Below, one piece after another: positions 9,754 to 18,893 of a DNA stretch of 64,000 nt. The DNA lies in NCBI GenBank assembly GCA_019918135.1, contig WBZZ01004022.1, positions 94,501 through 158,500 of the forward strand, read 5' to 3'. This stretch comes from Paulinella micropora. Lineage: Eukaryota; Cercozoa; Imbricatea; Euglyphida; Paulinellidae. The translations under genes were made by a program, and so were the position numbers. Numbering within the stretch: the stretch's first letter is position 1; the number at the start of each line of letters is the position of its first letter. A model generated the notes under the pieces. The model was not told the DNA's origin. It saw nothing but the letters and a program-made list of their open reading frames with translations, and did no database searches.

Positions 9754-11570
9754 TCAGGGGGGCGGTTGTAAAACATTGAGCTTTTCATGCCAGCTTTTTT
9801 CTGTGGTGGGCAGACAAAGCTCAGGCATGGTCACGTTCTGTGAAAAGTCCAGAATGAGCTCTTTGCACTTAAAGCCACGCGGCACTTCGAAAAGCTCTAG
9901 ACCGTCGCAATCTTTAAAGGTCACCCTGAGTAGGTTGCTAATCTGCCACCCCTTAGGCATGGAGAATGTCTGCAAGAGCGGCAAAGCCTCGAAACAAAGC
10001 TCTACCCGTTGACACTGGAGTTGGGGGGTAGGACAAGCCGTGTTAGCAAGTCACACTCTTGGATCCTCAGTTTAAGAGTTTCCATCTCTTTTTGGTCTAG
10101 ACCGAGTCTAAGCGTTTGCATGTCACTAAAAAATACACCAATATTCAGGCTGAGCCCCGCCGCTAGAATCTGTAGGTCCTCTACCTTGGACGCCGAATAC
10201 CAAATGTCGATTTCTACAAGCTCGGGCCGTGGTTGTTGAGCGCCTGTCGTAAGTGCAGTGGCCGTGCGGATACATTGGAGGCGGGGGCAGCTATCGACGT
10301 CGAGGGCAAGCCTGCTACTTTCGCAATTCCTGGGGAGAACGAGCTCGCGAAGTTCTTCCAAACAACCGACTTCGATTTGTGCTTCTTCCTGACACCTGAG
10401 GACGGTCGGTAAGCAGATAGTTTGTAGCCTGGGGCAATCGAAAAATTCTGCCTTGTATTTTCCGCCCCGGATTTCCCAGAGCGTGGGCTGGCTCAGCACG
10501 CAGAAGCTGCCTAAATCTTTAAAGCAGAGATTGGCCGTCTCGCATTGCAGTTCAAGAGGTAAGCTGACTCGTTCCAAGGCGGAGCTGCCAGCTACTGTCA
10601 GGCAGAGGTGTGTCAATGGCGCCTCGTCTTCTTCTTCGAAGCAGTGTAGGCTGAGGTTGTGGGCATGACAATCGTCGATGGACACTTTCCAAACGCCAGC
10701 GGCTTTGATATCCAAGCCCTTCCCTGGCATGCCCGAACTTGCAATCCGCAGGGTAGGCTGCCAGCTGGTCGTTGCTACCTTGTAGTCTGCCCCACCGCTA
10801 GACACTTGCACACTCTGCAGCCCTCCACAGTCTTCCACTGCTAGCGTCAAGGCCTCCGGGGCTGCGGCTATTCCGTCGTCGTCGCGCGGGCGCTGACTAA
10901 AAAAAAAGCGACTGAGTTTGGGACAAGAGACCAGGCGAAGAGCGTTACTTCCCGCCAGCTCGAGCCTTAGGTGCACCAAGCGAAGGCTCTTGACGGGGCA
11001 TCCTTGCACGACCAGCTCTTGCTTTTTTTCTAGCTGCAATTTTACGTCGTGCAAGCACAGGTGGTCTATGAGGAGGCCGTCGAGCGCTGCAAAGGGAAAG
11101 TAGCTCCCATTCGCTTGGGTGAAGATCGTGTAATCGTGCTGGCTGGACGCGTCGTCTCCCCACAGGACTAGACATTTCAAATTCAGGCCCCTGTCCCGGA
11201 CGTTGCGGCCTTGGCGCAGGATGTGCCGAACCGCCGCGCCCGCCGCGCCCCAATACCCTGCTTTTGTTTTGCTGCGAAACTCAGGAACAGGCAAGGGGCT
11301 GAATTTTATCTGGGCAGGTCCCTCCTGCATCCAACGGACAAGCTCTTTTTGTATGTAAGCCGGGACTGTCACCTTGTCCCCTTCTCTGTTGTAGTAATAC
11401 GCCAATAACAGAATACCCGCCAACCTAGCCCTGGCCTTGTTGTCTATGTGCTTTAGCAGGCACTTACGATCTGTTGCATAAAGCAACGCCTCTGCCTCCG
11501 GTTCTAGATACAAGGCTGTTAGCAGATGGGAAAGGTCGTCGGGGAGATCGAGAGGCCCCCGCCGGGACAT
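9754..11570 (-). CDS. LRR-like protein, ~600 aa, frame break near 10020
   Basis: ATG 11570 opens a 522-codon frame ending at 10002. The protein continues in another frame from about 10020 to 9754. The break is at a C6 run, and one extra C would continue the repeat pattern (LPP.LQC matches the earlier LPLELQC). The N-terminal ~100 residues are helical and could be a divergent F-box-like adaptor. The rest is irregular leucine-rich repeats (LxLxxCxxLxxxxLP), usually a protein-binding surface. Three other LRR proteins occur in this window (18894, 48443, 51088). A TATA-like box lies at 11606-11617. The homopolymer break may be a sequencing artefact. Confidence 0.75.
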
Positions 11571-11605
11571 TTCGGCACGCGGGCTGCGTCTGGCTTTTGT
11601 CTTCT

Positions 11606-11617
11606 ACTTTATATATA
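11606..11617 (-). promoter_or_regulatory. TATA-like box for the LRR gene
   Basis: TATATATAAAGT on the minus strand lies about 36 bases before the ATG at 11570. It stands out in a GC-rich flank. Confidence 0.45.
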
Positions 11618-11667
11618 CATATATAACTCGGGGGGCATGCCCCTTCCCCCCCCCCCCACGCCCCTTG

Positions 11668-11732
11668 GATACGGCCGAAAAAAGGTAATGCCCCAAGTCT
11701 TCCGGCAAAACTTGGTTTTTCTAGCCATATCA
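11668..11732. repeat. Hairpin repeat, GATACGGCCG family (copy 2)
   Basis: It starts GATACGGCCGAAAAAAGG and ends GCCATATC, with partial pairing between the arms. It is followed directly by a GGCGACAAATTTCG module, as in copy 3. Confidence 0.6.
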
Positions 11733-12006
11733 CACCCAGAGAAAAATTTGGCGACAAATTTCGTTGCCCCAAAAAAAGAACAGCGAATCTAGTTCGTCAA
11801 ATCCTAGCCGAGTGTGTCTCCCCCTCCCCTATCTCTTCTTTCGCCCCTCTTCTTTCTGTCGCCCCTGTCCCTTCTCTCGTCCCTCTCCCTGCCCTCGTCC
11901 CGCACCTCAGAAGAGAGAGGGGAGGGGGGGGGGACAAGCAAAAAAACTTAGTCATTCGCTCAACTCCCCCCCCCCAAAAAAGCGAGCGTTTTTTTTTCTC
12001 TTGTTG

Positions 12007-12071
12007 GATACGGCCGAAAAAGGCAATACCCCCGGGGTTTTCCGGCAGAATCTGTTTTTTTTAGCTATATC
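12007..12071. repeat. Hairpin repeat, GATACGGCCG family (copy 3)
   Basis: It starts GATACGGCCGAAAAAGGC and ends AGCTATATC, and carries the same TTTTCCGGCA internal block as the other copies. It is followed by ATTTGGCGACAAATTTCG. Confidence 0.6.
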
Positions 12072-12145
12072 GTATAACACCCGGAATTTGGCGACAAATT
12101 TCGGGGCCAACAACCCACCAAGAGCAGCGGGTCTAGTTCGCTGGC

Positions 12146-13963
12146 ATGCAAGGGTTGCGTTGGCTGTCCGTCTGTTCCGGCTGGCTGGTATGGACGGGGG
12201 CCTCGTCTGGGTACAGGGAAATCTTCCATTGGCAGGGAGCTAGAGCATTGGCCGGGCGGGCAGTGGCCATGTCAAGCGACTGGGCGGCGGTGGGAGCTCC
12301 AGCGGAGCCCTGCGAGTCGGCGAACAATGGCACGTGCGGCGCCGTGCACGTCTTCGCGCGTGTCAACGGGAGCTGGCGCAACGACACGGTGCTACGTCCG
12401 TACCCAGAGAGCCCCCACTCTGGTTTCGGGTGGTCCGTGGCACTAACCAATAATTCCCTGCTAGTGGGCGCGCCCTGGGCCGTAGCCTGCGCGCGGGGGA
12501 ACGAGTCTTGCGGCGAACGAGGTCTTGCTCATATCTTTGCTCTCGGGGAAGACGGTAGTTGGCGGCAGCGGCAGGTACTGCAAGGGAGCGAGGACGTGCT
12601 GGGTTTTGGCTGGGCCGTCGCCCTGGGTTTGTCCGAGGCGCTGGTGGGGGCGCCCCTGACACAGCCCCTGGCGGAGGTGGCAGGCACGCCGGACCTGCCC
12701 ACCGGCGGCTGGCACGCGCGCGGCTCGGCGCACCTGTTTCGCCGGGCTAGCACCAATGAGTCCTGGACTCTCCAGCACACGTGGCGACCCATGTATGAAC
12801 GCCCCGAGGGTTTTGGCTTTGCCGTGGCTCTGGACGAAAGAGGGGACGCCTTTGTGGGCGCGCCCTGGGACGATGCGTGCCTCACCGAGGCCGAGCCGCA
12901 GCTGTACCAAAACCTGCGCTGCAACGACACCGGCACCGTGTACTGGCTGTCACGCGGCACGGACGGGCTGTGGTACATGATGGGCTTCCTCAAGGCCCAG
13001 GTTCCTCTGCATGCACATTCCGGCTTTGCGCTGGCGTCCAAGAATCGCACGGTTCTGGTAGGAGCCCCTAACGCAGGTTATACCTTGCACAAGGGCTCTA
13101 CCTGCGGCTCCGTGCATGTCTTTTATTACAGGCGGGTCTGGCCTATGAACGTCGCGACGTACTACGAGGGCGCACAAATCTACAACAAGAAGCAGTTAGT
13201 GTGCAGCGAGTGGCAGCGCCAGTTGTCCGACAGCGGCAAGATAAAAACCGTGTTCCTCGAGTGCCAAAACGAGAGCGAAGCTTGCACCGGAACTAACAGT
13301 GACCTGTTTGGCAGTTCGATCGCGCTGGCAGACGATGGTTTGCGGGCAGTGGTGGGCGCCTACTGGGATTTTCAGTGGGATCAAAGCACGGGCGCCAAGA
13401 GCCAGCGCAACGGCGTGGTCCGAATGTACAGCCGGGATGCAGGCCAAGGTTTGGATTGGTATGAGCACGAGGGGGGCCCCCGCGTCGCCCGCGAAGCCCG
13501 GCGCGGCCCCGTGGCCAGCGTGGCGCTGGCGAGCTACACGGTGCTGTGGGGGTCGCCGTGCCTGCCGTGGGCCGACTGCGGTTCGGCGCAGCCGTGCTGC
13601 GATGGCGACCACGTTTTCTGGCTGGAACGCAATCTCCCGTTTATGCCCGCGGAGCTATCGACCTTAGAACAACTGCTTGGTCTGACAGGGGCTATTTGCT
13701 GCTGCTTTTGCTTTCTGGCCTTGTTTTGCAACCATACGCTGAACGAAGGTTGCGACAGCCCTGGTCCCGCCGCGTCGACAAGCGCTGAAGAAGCGCGCGG
13801 GGGAACCTCTGGGCTGAACCGCGCGCTCGAGACGGTGGAGTCGCGTCTGCGCCACACAGGCCTGGGAGATGATGAATTTAACCGATTGCAAAATAAAGCC
13901 ATGAGTCTGCGGTGGCAAGGAGCACGCACGCGAGACGAGAGTGCCCCGTGTGCCATTATGTAG
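12146..13963 (+). CDS. FG-GAP (integrin-like) membrane protein with CaaX box, 605 aa
   Basis: The N-terminus has a hydrophobic stretch consistent with a signal peptide (about residues 1-22). Next come at least five FG-GAP-type blades (FGWSVALTNNSLLVGAPW, FGWAVALG..ALVGAP, FGFAVALD..AFVGAP, SGFALAS..VLVGAP, FGSSIALA..AVVGA), as in integrin alpha beta-propellers. There are many Cys and NxS/T sites, consistent with a luminal or surface domain. A Cys-rich transmembrane segment (LTGAICCCFCFLALFC, about residues 510-528) precedes a ~75-residue cytoplasmic tail that ends in CAIM, a prenylation (CaaX) signal. A type I membrane protein that is also prenylated would be unusual. The role is probably attachment to, or display on, host or virion membranes (inference). 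Downstream is a TTTAATTAAAAAA module at 14145. Confidence 0.85.
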   Translation: MQGLRWLSVCSGWLVWTGASSGYREIFHWQGARALAGRAVAMSSDWAAVGAPAEPCESANNGTCGAVHVFARVNGSWRNDTVLRPYPESPHSGFGWSVALTNNSLLVGAPWAVACARGNESCGERGLAHIFALGEDGSWRQRQVLQGSEDVLGFGWAVALGLSEALVGAPLTQPLAEVAGTPDLPTGGWHARGSAHLFRRASTNESWTLQHTWRPMYERPEGFGFAVALDERGDAFVGAPWDDACLTEAEPQLYQNLRCNDTGTVYWLSRGTDGLWYMMGFLKAQVPLHAHSGFALASKNRTVLVGAPNAGYTLHKGSTCGSVHVFYYRRVWPMNVATYYEGAQIYNKKQLVCSEWQRQLSDSGKIKTVFLECQNESEACTGTNSDLFGSSIALADDGLRAVVGAYWDFQWDQSTGAKSQRNGVVRMYSRDAGQGLDWYEHEGGPRVAREARRGPVASVALASYTVLWGSPCLPWADCGSAQPCCDGDHVFWLERNLPFMPAELSTLEQLLGLTGAICCCFCFLALFCNHTLNEGCDSPGPAASTSAEEARGGTSGLNRALETVESRLRHTGLGDDEFNRLQNKAMSLRWQGARTRDESAPCAIM

Positions 13964-14394
13964 CACCCACTTTCTCTCCCGCACCTGGATCCTCTGCGAT
14001 CTCGTGCATAAGCCGCAAGGGGCGTAGCAGCTGCTGCTACGATCAGACCTGACCTCATAAGAAGGCTACGAACCAACAAAGTGCAAAAAGCTTCAATTTC
14101 CGGGGGCTCTTGCGCCGTCCAGTGTTCAGCTCAAGTGTCTGGCTTTAATTAAAAAAAGAAAAATCTTTTAGCCTAGGCCGGAGCTAGGTGTTTGCTTCTA
14201 GGGAAGGCCCCAGCGCAAAGCAAGCCACCACCTAGATCCGACGTCGCCCTGCGCGGCCTCTCTCCCTCTCCTAGTCCTCGGTGCCCAGGTGTAAGACCGT
14301 CAAGATTTAATTCAGCGTAATTTTTGTTTGTACTTTCGTGGCGCGCCCTCCCCTCCCCTGTCTCTCCCCACAGAAAAAAATTTAATAAAACAGC
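13964..14394. other. Intergenic tract with half of a direct repeat
   Basis: No gene. It contains the left copy of the ~128-bp repeat (14131-14258) and a copy of the GTGTAAGACCGTCAAG module at 14290. Confidence 0.5.
14131..14258. repeat. ~128-bp direct repeat, left copy
   Basis: It runs from TCAAGTGTCTGGCTTTAATT to CCCTGCGCGGCC and is about 93% identical to 15577-15699. The two copies lie on either side of the gene at 14395-15282 in the same orientation. Confidence 0.8.
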
Positions 14395-15282
14395 CTATCT
14401 TTTTAGCGCGAGGGTATCCGAGACTCGCAGGCGTTTTCTGGGGGGGAGACCATCCGCTGGCGTGAGCCGGGTCTGCGACAGTGTCACTCTCTCTTTGCCG
14501 AAGCCGTCATGCACAAACAGTTGCACTTTCTCCCGCCGCCGGCGCGCCAGGTCCCAGCCTTCCGCGGGTAGAACCGTGTCTAGTACTTTGGACGCACTGG
14601 TTTGCTCCTTGGCCGCGCGCAGCAGGATGTCGTAGCAGGACCGAAGTTGCACGAGCTTGTCCTGCAACAACTGCTCCACGTCGCCGGCCCCGCCGCAACT
14701 CAGCGGCACGGGCTCCGTTGCGCCCGGGGGTACGTCCAGGAGAAACTCAAACGAAAACCAAACGGTGGTCTCCCCGTGCTCGCTGTCGGGCACCGTCGTG
14801 CGCAACGAGAATTTGGACTGGCCCTGCTTGTTGGGCTGGCCAAGCGATCCTTTTAGTTCCGTACAGGCCGTGGGCTTGCCAGTGAACAGGGCTTCGAACC
14901 AGCTGAGTTGTGGCCGTCTGGCCAACGACAGCAGCCAAGAGGCCGTGCGGACGGCGCTGGGGAGCTGGAATTGCCGGCACTGGTCCAGGGCATGGTCGGG
15001 GACCCGTGGTGTGGCGTCGTCCTCGGAGTCGTCGTGGTGGTCGCAACCGTCATTTGCGCCCTCTGCACACTCTTCTTCTTCTTCTTCTTCTTCTTCGGTC
15101 CGCCGGTAGCGCACATGAATATTAACCCGGCAGCCCGTGGCCACGAGCGCGGTGCCCGTCAGTCCAAACACACTGATGCTCTGCAGAGCAGCGAGCGTCG
15201 GCCTCGGCTTGAGGGCAGAGACAGTTTGTAGAAGCCTGGTAGGTGAATGGACAGGGGTCGCCGCGCTTGGTTCGATGGCCAT
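14395..15282 (-). CDS. Unknown acidic-tract protein, 295 aa
   Basis: The first ATG is at 15282; the open frame extends nine codons further upstream without ATG. Residues ~60-70 are a run of glutamates encoded by a GAA microsatellite (+ strand 15076-15100), followed by a His/Asp-rich acidic segment. The C-terminal half is basic and ends in KRLRVSDTLALKR. A middle section has alternating hydrophobic residues (TTVWFSFEFLLDVPPG) that suggest a beta sandwich. I do not recognise the family. The gene sits between two direct copies of a 128-bp repeat, so it may have been duplicated or moved as a unit. Confidence 0.65.
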   Translation of the reverse strand: MAIEPSAATPVHSPTRLLQTVSALKPRPTLAALQSISVFGLTGTALVATGCRVNIHVRYRRTEEEEEEEEECAEGANDGCDHHDDSEDDATPRVPDHALDQCRQFQLPSAVRTASWLLSLARRPQLSWFEALFTGKPTACTELKGSLGQPNKQGQSKFSLRTTVPDSEHGETTVWFSFEFLLDVPPGATEPVPLSCGGAGDVEQLLQDKLVQLRSCYDILLRAAKEQTSASKVLDTVLPAEGWDLARRRREKVQLFVHDGFGKERVTLSQTRLTPADGLPPRKRLRVSDTLALKR

Positions 15283-16214
15283 GCTTGTTGGTCGGATTCG
15301 GATTTGCAAGCTTGGCGTTTGATACGTTAGACCAAAGGAGACAGGCTTTTGCTTGGCTCACAATGACATTTTAGAACGGGCGGGGCACCCCCCCCCCTTC
15401 TCATCATTTTTTTAGGGCCGTGGTCAGGAAGAGGTAGCCGGGAGGATCAGGCGGTGGGGACGGACAATTGTGTTTGTACGCCTGCCGGAATGCTTGCTAG
15501 TCTCCGCACCCCCAAACGCCGGTGCCGAGCAGAGCGCAAGTGCTTAGCCTCCGCCGCACTCGTCCGGCAGCGTGTTCAAGTGTCTGGCTTTAATTAAAAA
15601 AAAATCTTTTAGCTTAGGCAGGAGCTAGGTGTTTGCTTCTAGGGCAGGCCCCAGCGCAAAGCAAGCCACCACCTAGATCCGGCGTCGCCCTGCGCGGCCG
15701 CCAGCGCGTACCGAGCCGCCCTTGTTTTCTGTTTGGCGCTTGGGCTTTGGGCCATGTCCGAATTTTCCAGCAAAACTTAGGTTTTCAGCTATATCACGCC
15801 AAAATAATACAAGTATGTTCAGCATCTGTAGAGCGTTGGTGTCGTTTTGTGAAGAAGCAACGGCCTGCAATTTTCCGGCAAAGTCTAGGTTTTTCAGCCA
15901 TCTCACACCCCCGAAATTTGACAAGTTTCGTTGACAAAAGAGCAGCGGGTCTAGTTCGCCAAATCCTAGCCGAATGTGTCTCCCTATCTCTTCTCTCGCC
16001 CCTTGCCCTTCCCTTGTTCTTTGAGCCCCCCCCCCCCCGGGCGCAACGGAACCCGTGCCGCTTAGTTGCGGTGTGGTCGGCGGCTGCCCGCGGCACTGGC
16101 CAACAAAGTATATTGGCACGTTGAAACTCTTATTTGCATTGTACCAGCGGAGCAGTTGTCGTGCATCCATACCATGAATGGTGATGGGGCTCTTGTGCCG
16201 GACACCCCCACGCT
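15283..16214. other. Intergenic tract with repeat modules
   Basis: No credible gene. It contains the right copy of the 128-bp repeat, two degenerate hairpin-family pieces (TTTTCC(A/G)GCAAA... at 15752-15797 and 15868-15908), the TCTAGTTCGCCAAATCCTAG module at 15950 and a GAGCCCCCCC...GGGC block at 16020. Confidence 0.5.
15577..15699. repeat. ~128-bp direct repeat, right copy
   Basis: Same orientation as 14131-14258; differs mainly in the length of the A run and a few substitutions. Confidence 0.8.
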
Positions 16215-16467
16215 AAAAAGATACACTGTTTTTATTATTTTTTTCTGTAGTACTTCTTAGACATTCTGTCTTTTCTTCTGTGTCAACCATCGTACCATTC
16301 GAACTGTTAGAATGAAGATATTGCCGTACTTTCCTCGGTTGATTACGGACAGTGTCGCTGCGATAGGTCTTCAGCAATTCTTTCTCCAGTTTCTCGATCT
16401 CGTCCACTTGATCTTTGTCGTACGCAGACATCAGCTTTACATCAGGCAAGCTCTCCAGTTCTTTCAC
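16215..16467 (-). pseudogene. Stranded repeat unit of repeat protein B
   Basis: The frame KELESLPDVKLMSAYDKDQ... continues the unit seen in the gene at 16511-18217 (LEKELLKTY, then KVRQYL) but has no ATG. It is separated from that gene by a TAG stop and about 45 bases holding a second in-frame stop. It appears to be an additional C-terminal unit cut off by mutation. Its last residues are Lys/Asn-rich, unlike the family. Confidence 0.6.
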
Positions 16468-16510
16468 CAGCTATCGTCCGTCTTCATATCCTCGCGGGGG
16501 TAGCCCTTAC

Positions 16511-18217
16511 CTAAGGGGCGAGTGTCTCCACAAAGGCATTCCACTCTTCGAGCCTTTGTTGTGGCGTCCAGGAACGAGCTGAGCTTTCTGGCTGATGAAC
16601 ATAAATCCAGACTCTTCCCAGCTCTCTAGAAACGCTTCTTTCCCTGTAAGTTTTCATTAGCTCCTTCTCCAGTTTGCCTATCGCTTGACGCTGCGACTCC
16701 TGGGACAGCGACATAGCGTTTGCATCCAAGCCCTGCAGTGCTTCCACCAGTTTGGCATTCGAAAGGTTAGCAACCAAGAGCTTAGCACCCGAGGACTTGT
16801 ACATGACATCCTCCAAAAAACTCTTCCAATCCCTAAGTCTTTCCTTCTCTGGATTCGTGTATCCAACAGAGCTTTCTGCCAGAAGATAAGCACGTACTTT
16901 TCCCAGCCCTTTGTCGACGCTGTCCTTGTTGTAACTTTTCTTCAGCTTCTGCTCTAGTATCTTTACTGTTCGAAGTTGCTGGTAGTAGGGCCGCAATACA
17001 AAGCTTTTTTCTTCAAAGCTTTTTTCTTCAGCAGCGTCGTCATCCAAGCGTTTCAACTTGGCCACCAGCTCAGCACCCGTGAGCTCAGCACCCGAGGGTG
17101 GCGTAGGGAGCATGCCCCTTACAAATGCTTCCCAGTCTGCAAGCTTTTCTGCTGGATTCACGTACACTTTGGAGGTTCTCGCCTGAAGGTAACTTCGTAT
17201 TTTTTCCAGCTCATCCTTGACGCTGCTCGCGCTGTAAGTTTCCTGTAAAATTTTCTCCAGTGTGTCGATTGCTTGATCTTGATCATCATCGTAGGGAGAC
17301 GACATAGTAACATTACTTAGGTTCCGCAATGCTTCCACCAGCTCAGCCCTGCGGAGCTCAGGCATAAACCCGTTTACAAAGGTTGTCCACTTTGCAAGCC
17401 TCCTTGCTGGCTCCACATAAATACCTGAGGTGTTCTCCCGAATATATCTCCGTACTTTTGCCAGCTTCACGTCGACGCTTCTTTTCGTGTAAGTTTCCTT
17501 CAACTTTTGTTCCAGCTTGTCTATCGCTAGACGTCGGTTTGACGGGTCAGGCGACGATATAGCTTCTGCATCTAAGCCCCGCAGTGCTTCCACCAGTTTA
17601 GCATTTGAAAGCTTAGCGACCAGGAGCTTAACACCCACGGCCGTATACATGAGATCCTCCAGAAAGCTCTTCCAATCACTGAGTCTTTCTTGTCTTGGAT
17701 TCGTGTATCGAGCTGAGCTGTCGCCCAGAAGATAAGCCCGTACTTTTCCCATCTCTGCATCGACGCTGCTTGCGCTGTAAGTTTTCTTTAACTCCCGCTC
17801 TAGCATGTCCATTGCGCGACCTTGCTGCTCCGAGGGCCACAATACAAATTCGTCTTCAGCTTTATCTTCATCCAAGCGTTGCAGCTCTACCACAAGCTCA
17901 GCGCCCGAGAGCTCTGCGCCTGAGGGGGGCGTAGGCAGCATGTTCCTCACGAATTTTTCCCATTTTGCAAGCTGTTCTGCTCGATTCACGTAAAGTTCGG
18001 AGGCTTGGTTCTGAATATGTTGCCGTATTTCGTTCAGCTCTTTTCGATAAAAATTTTTCTTCCAATTGAGATTTCCCTCCAGTTTGTCAATTTCTTGAAG
18101 TTGATCGTAGTGCGATGCTGACATGGTAACTTTACTCAATTTTTGCAGTTCTTTTACTAGCGGACTCCGTTTCGACACGCAACGAGGCCGCATGCATTTC
18201 GGCTTGGTTGTCTGCAT
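16511..18217 (-). CDS. Repeat protein B, 568 aa (same repeat as 6399-8354)
   Basis: ATG 18217 opens a protein made of about six units of the ~100-residue helical repeat. Each unit has a head like LSNAKLVEALRGLDAEA, a helix like AIDKLEQKLKETY, a helix like SVDVKLAKVRRYI, and a tail like NPxxRLxxWxxFV. Unit length is more regular here than in the paralogue at 6399, and units 2 and 5 as well as 3 and 6 are most alike, which suggests duplication of a multi-unit block. No enzyme motif is visible. The N-terminus is basic and Cys-rich (KPKCMRPRCVSKR). A further unit lies stranded downstream at 16215-16467. Confidence 0.85.
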   Translation of the reverse strand: MQTTKPKCMRPRCVSKRSPLVKELQKLSKVTMSASHYDQLQEIDKLEGNLNWKKNFYRKELNEIRQHIQNQASELYVNRAEQLAKWEKFVRNMLPTPPSGAELSGAELVVELQRLDEDKAEDEFVLWPSEQQGRAMDMLERELKKTYSASSVDAEMGKVRAYLLGDSSARYTNPRQERLSDWKSFLEDLMYTAVGVKLLVAKLSNAKLVEALRGLDAEAISSPDPSNRRLAIDKLEQKLKETYTKRSVDVKLAKVRRYIRENTSGIYVEPARRLAKWTTFVNGFMPELRRAELVEALRNLSNVTMSSPYDDDQDQAIDTLEKILQETYSASSVKDELEKIRSYLQARTSKVYVNPAEKLADWEAFVRGMLPTPPSGAELTGAELVAKLKRLDDDAAEEKSFEEKSFVLRPYYQQLRTVKILEQKLKKSYNKDSVDKGLGKVRAYLLAESSVGYTNPEKERLRDWKSFLEDVMYKSSGAKLLVANLSNAKLVEALQGLDANAMSLSQESQRQAIGKLEKELMKTYRERSVSRELGRVWIYVHQPESSARSWTPQQRLEEWNAFVETLAP

Positions 18218-18590
18218 GACCTAAGTAGCATGTTAGCATTATTACAGAGAATCAAGGCATCGCTATGCATTCCTTAAAGATTCATGTGTTTGGGTTTGAT
18301 GTAGAACAATGTACTTGTATTGTTTAAAACACTATTAAGAGTAATCTTGCATGGGGTGACAAACAAAGGAATTCTTTGCAAAGAAAAAGGTCTGTCCTCT
18401 CCCCTCCCCCTTTCTCCCCCCCCCCCCCTCTTCCATCCTCCCGTTCTTTTTTCCCTTCTATTCTTTCTCTGTATTTTTTTAGAGAGAGCAGGTACAGGAG
18501 GAGTAAAGACGAAAAAAGAAATCAGCAAAGCAGTAGTAGTTTGGCCACGGGGAAAAAAAAAGAAAAGACGCTCCCTCTCTTTATAAATCT

Positions 18591-18779
18591 ATGTCAGCTC
18601 TTGCTTGCGGCAGATGCGGTAAGAGAAAAAAGAATAACAGTACAGAAACGCAATCCGTGGCAGTGTCAGACGCCGACGCCGAAAAATGGCGCTATGTAGC
18701 AGGCAATGTCATCGTTGCTCGACGTGCACCTGATGGTAAGCTTGTGAACAGATGCTATTGCAGACAACAGCGAAGCTAG
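18591..18779 (+). CDS. Small Cys-containing protein, 62 aa
   Basis: ATG 18591 follows a TTTATAAAT stretch. The 62-residue product has CGRCGKRKK at its start and RCYCRQQRS at its end, four cysteines plus one that could form a single compact zinc site, with a short strand-rich middle (WRYVAGNVIVARRAPDGKLV). No homologue is recognised. It is followed by a TTTAATTAAAACAACCC motif at 18800, as other genes here are. It could be a chance frame. Confidence 0.45.
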   Translation: MSALACGRCGKRKKNNSTETQSVAVSDADAEKWRYVAGNVIVARRAPDGKLVNRCYCRQQRS

Positions 18780-18893
18780 GCCTGGCCGAGTTACAAACGT
18801 TTAATTAAAACAACCCTTAAAAAAAAGACTTTTGACGGCCCTCCCTCACAAGCTGCAAGAAGAAGGGCAAGCTTGCCCTTTCCAACCCGCATC

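Larger units (their letters stand above)
11571..12145. other. Intergenic tract with two hairpin repeats
   Basis: It holds a TATA-like box for the leftward gene, two copies of the GATACGGCCG hairpin family (11668-11732, 12007-12071), each followed by an ATTTGGCGACAAATTTCG module (also near 1925, 15910 and 20370), and the module shared with 4565-4640. Confidence 0.55.

Noticed and set aside
12363..13612. Antisense frames opposite the FG-GAP gene
   Set aside because: GC-rich third-position shadows; the + strand has clear domain content.
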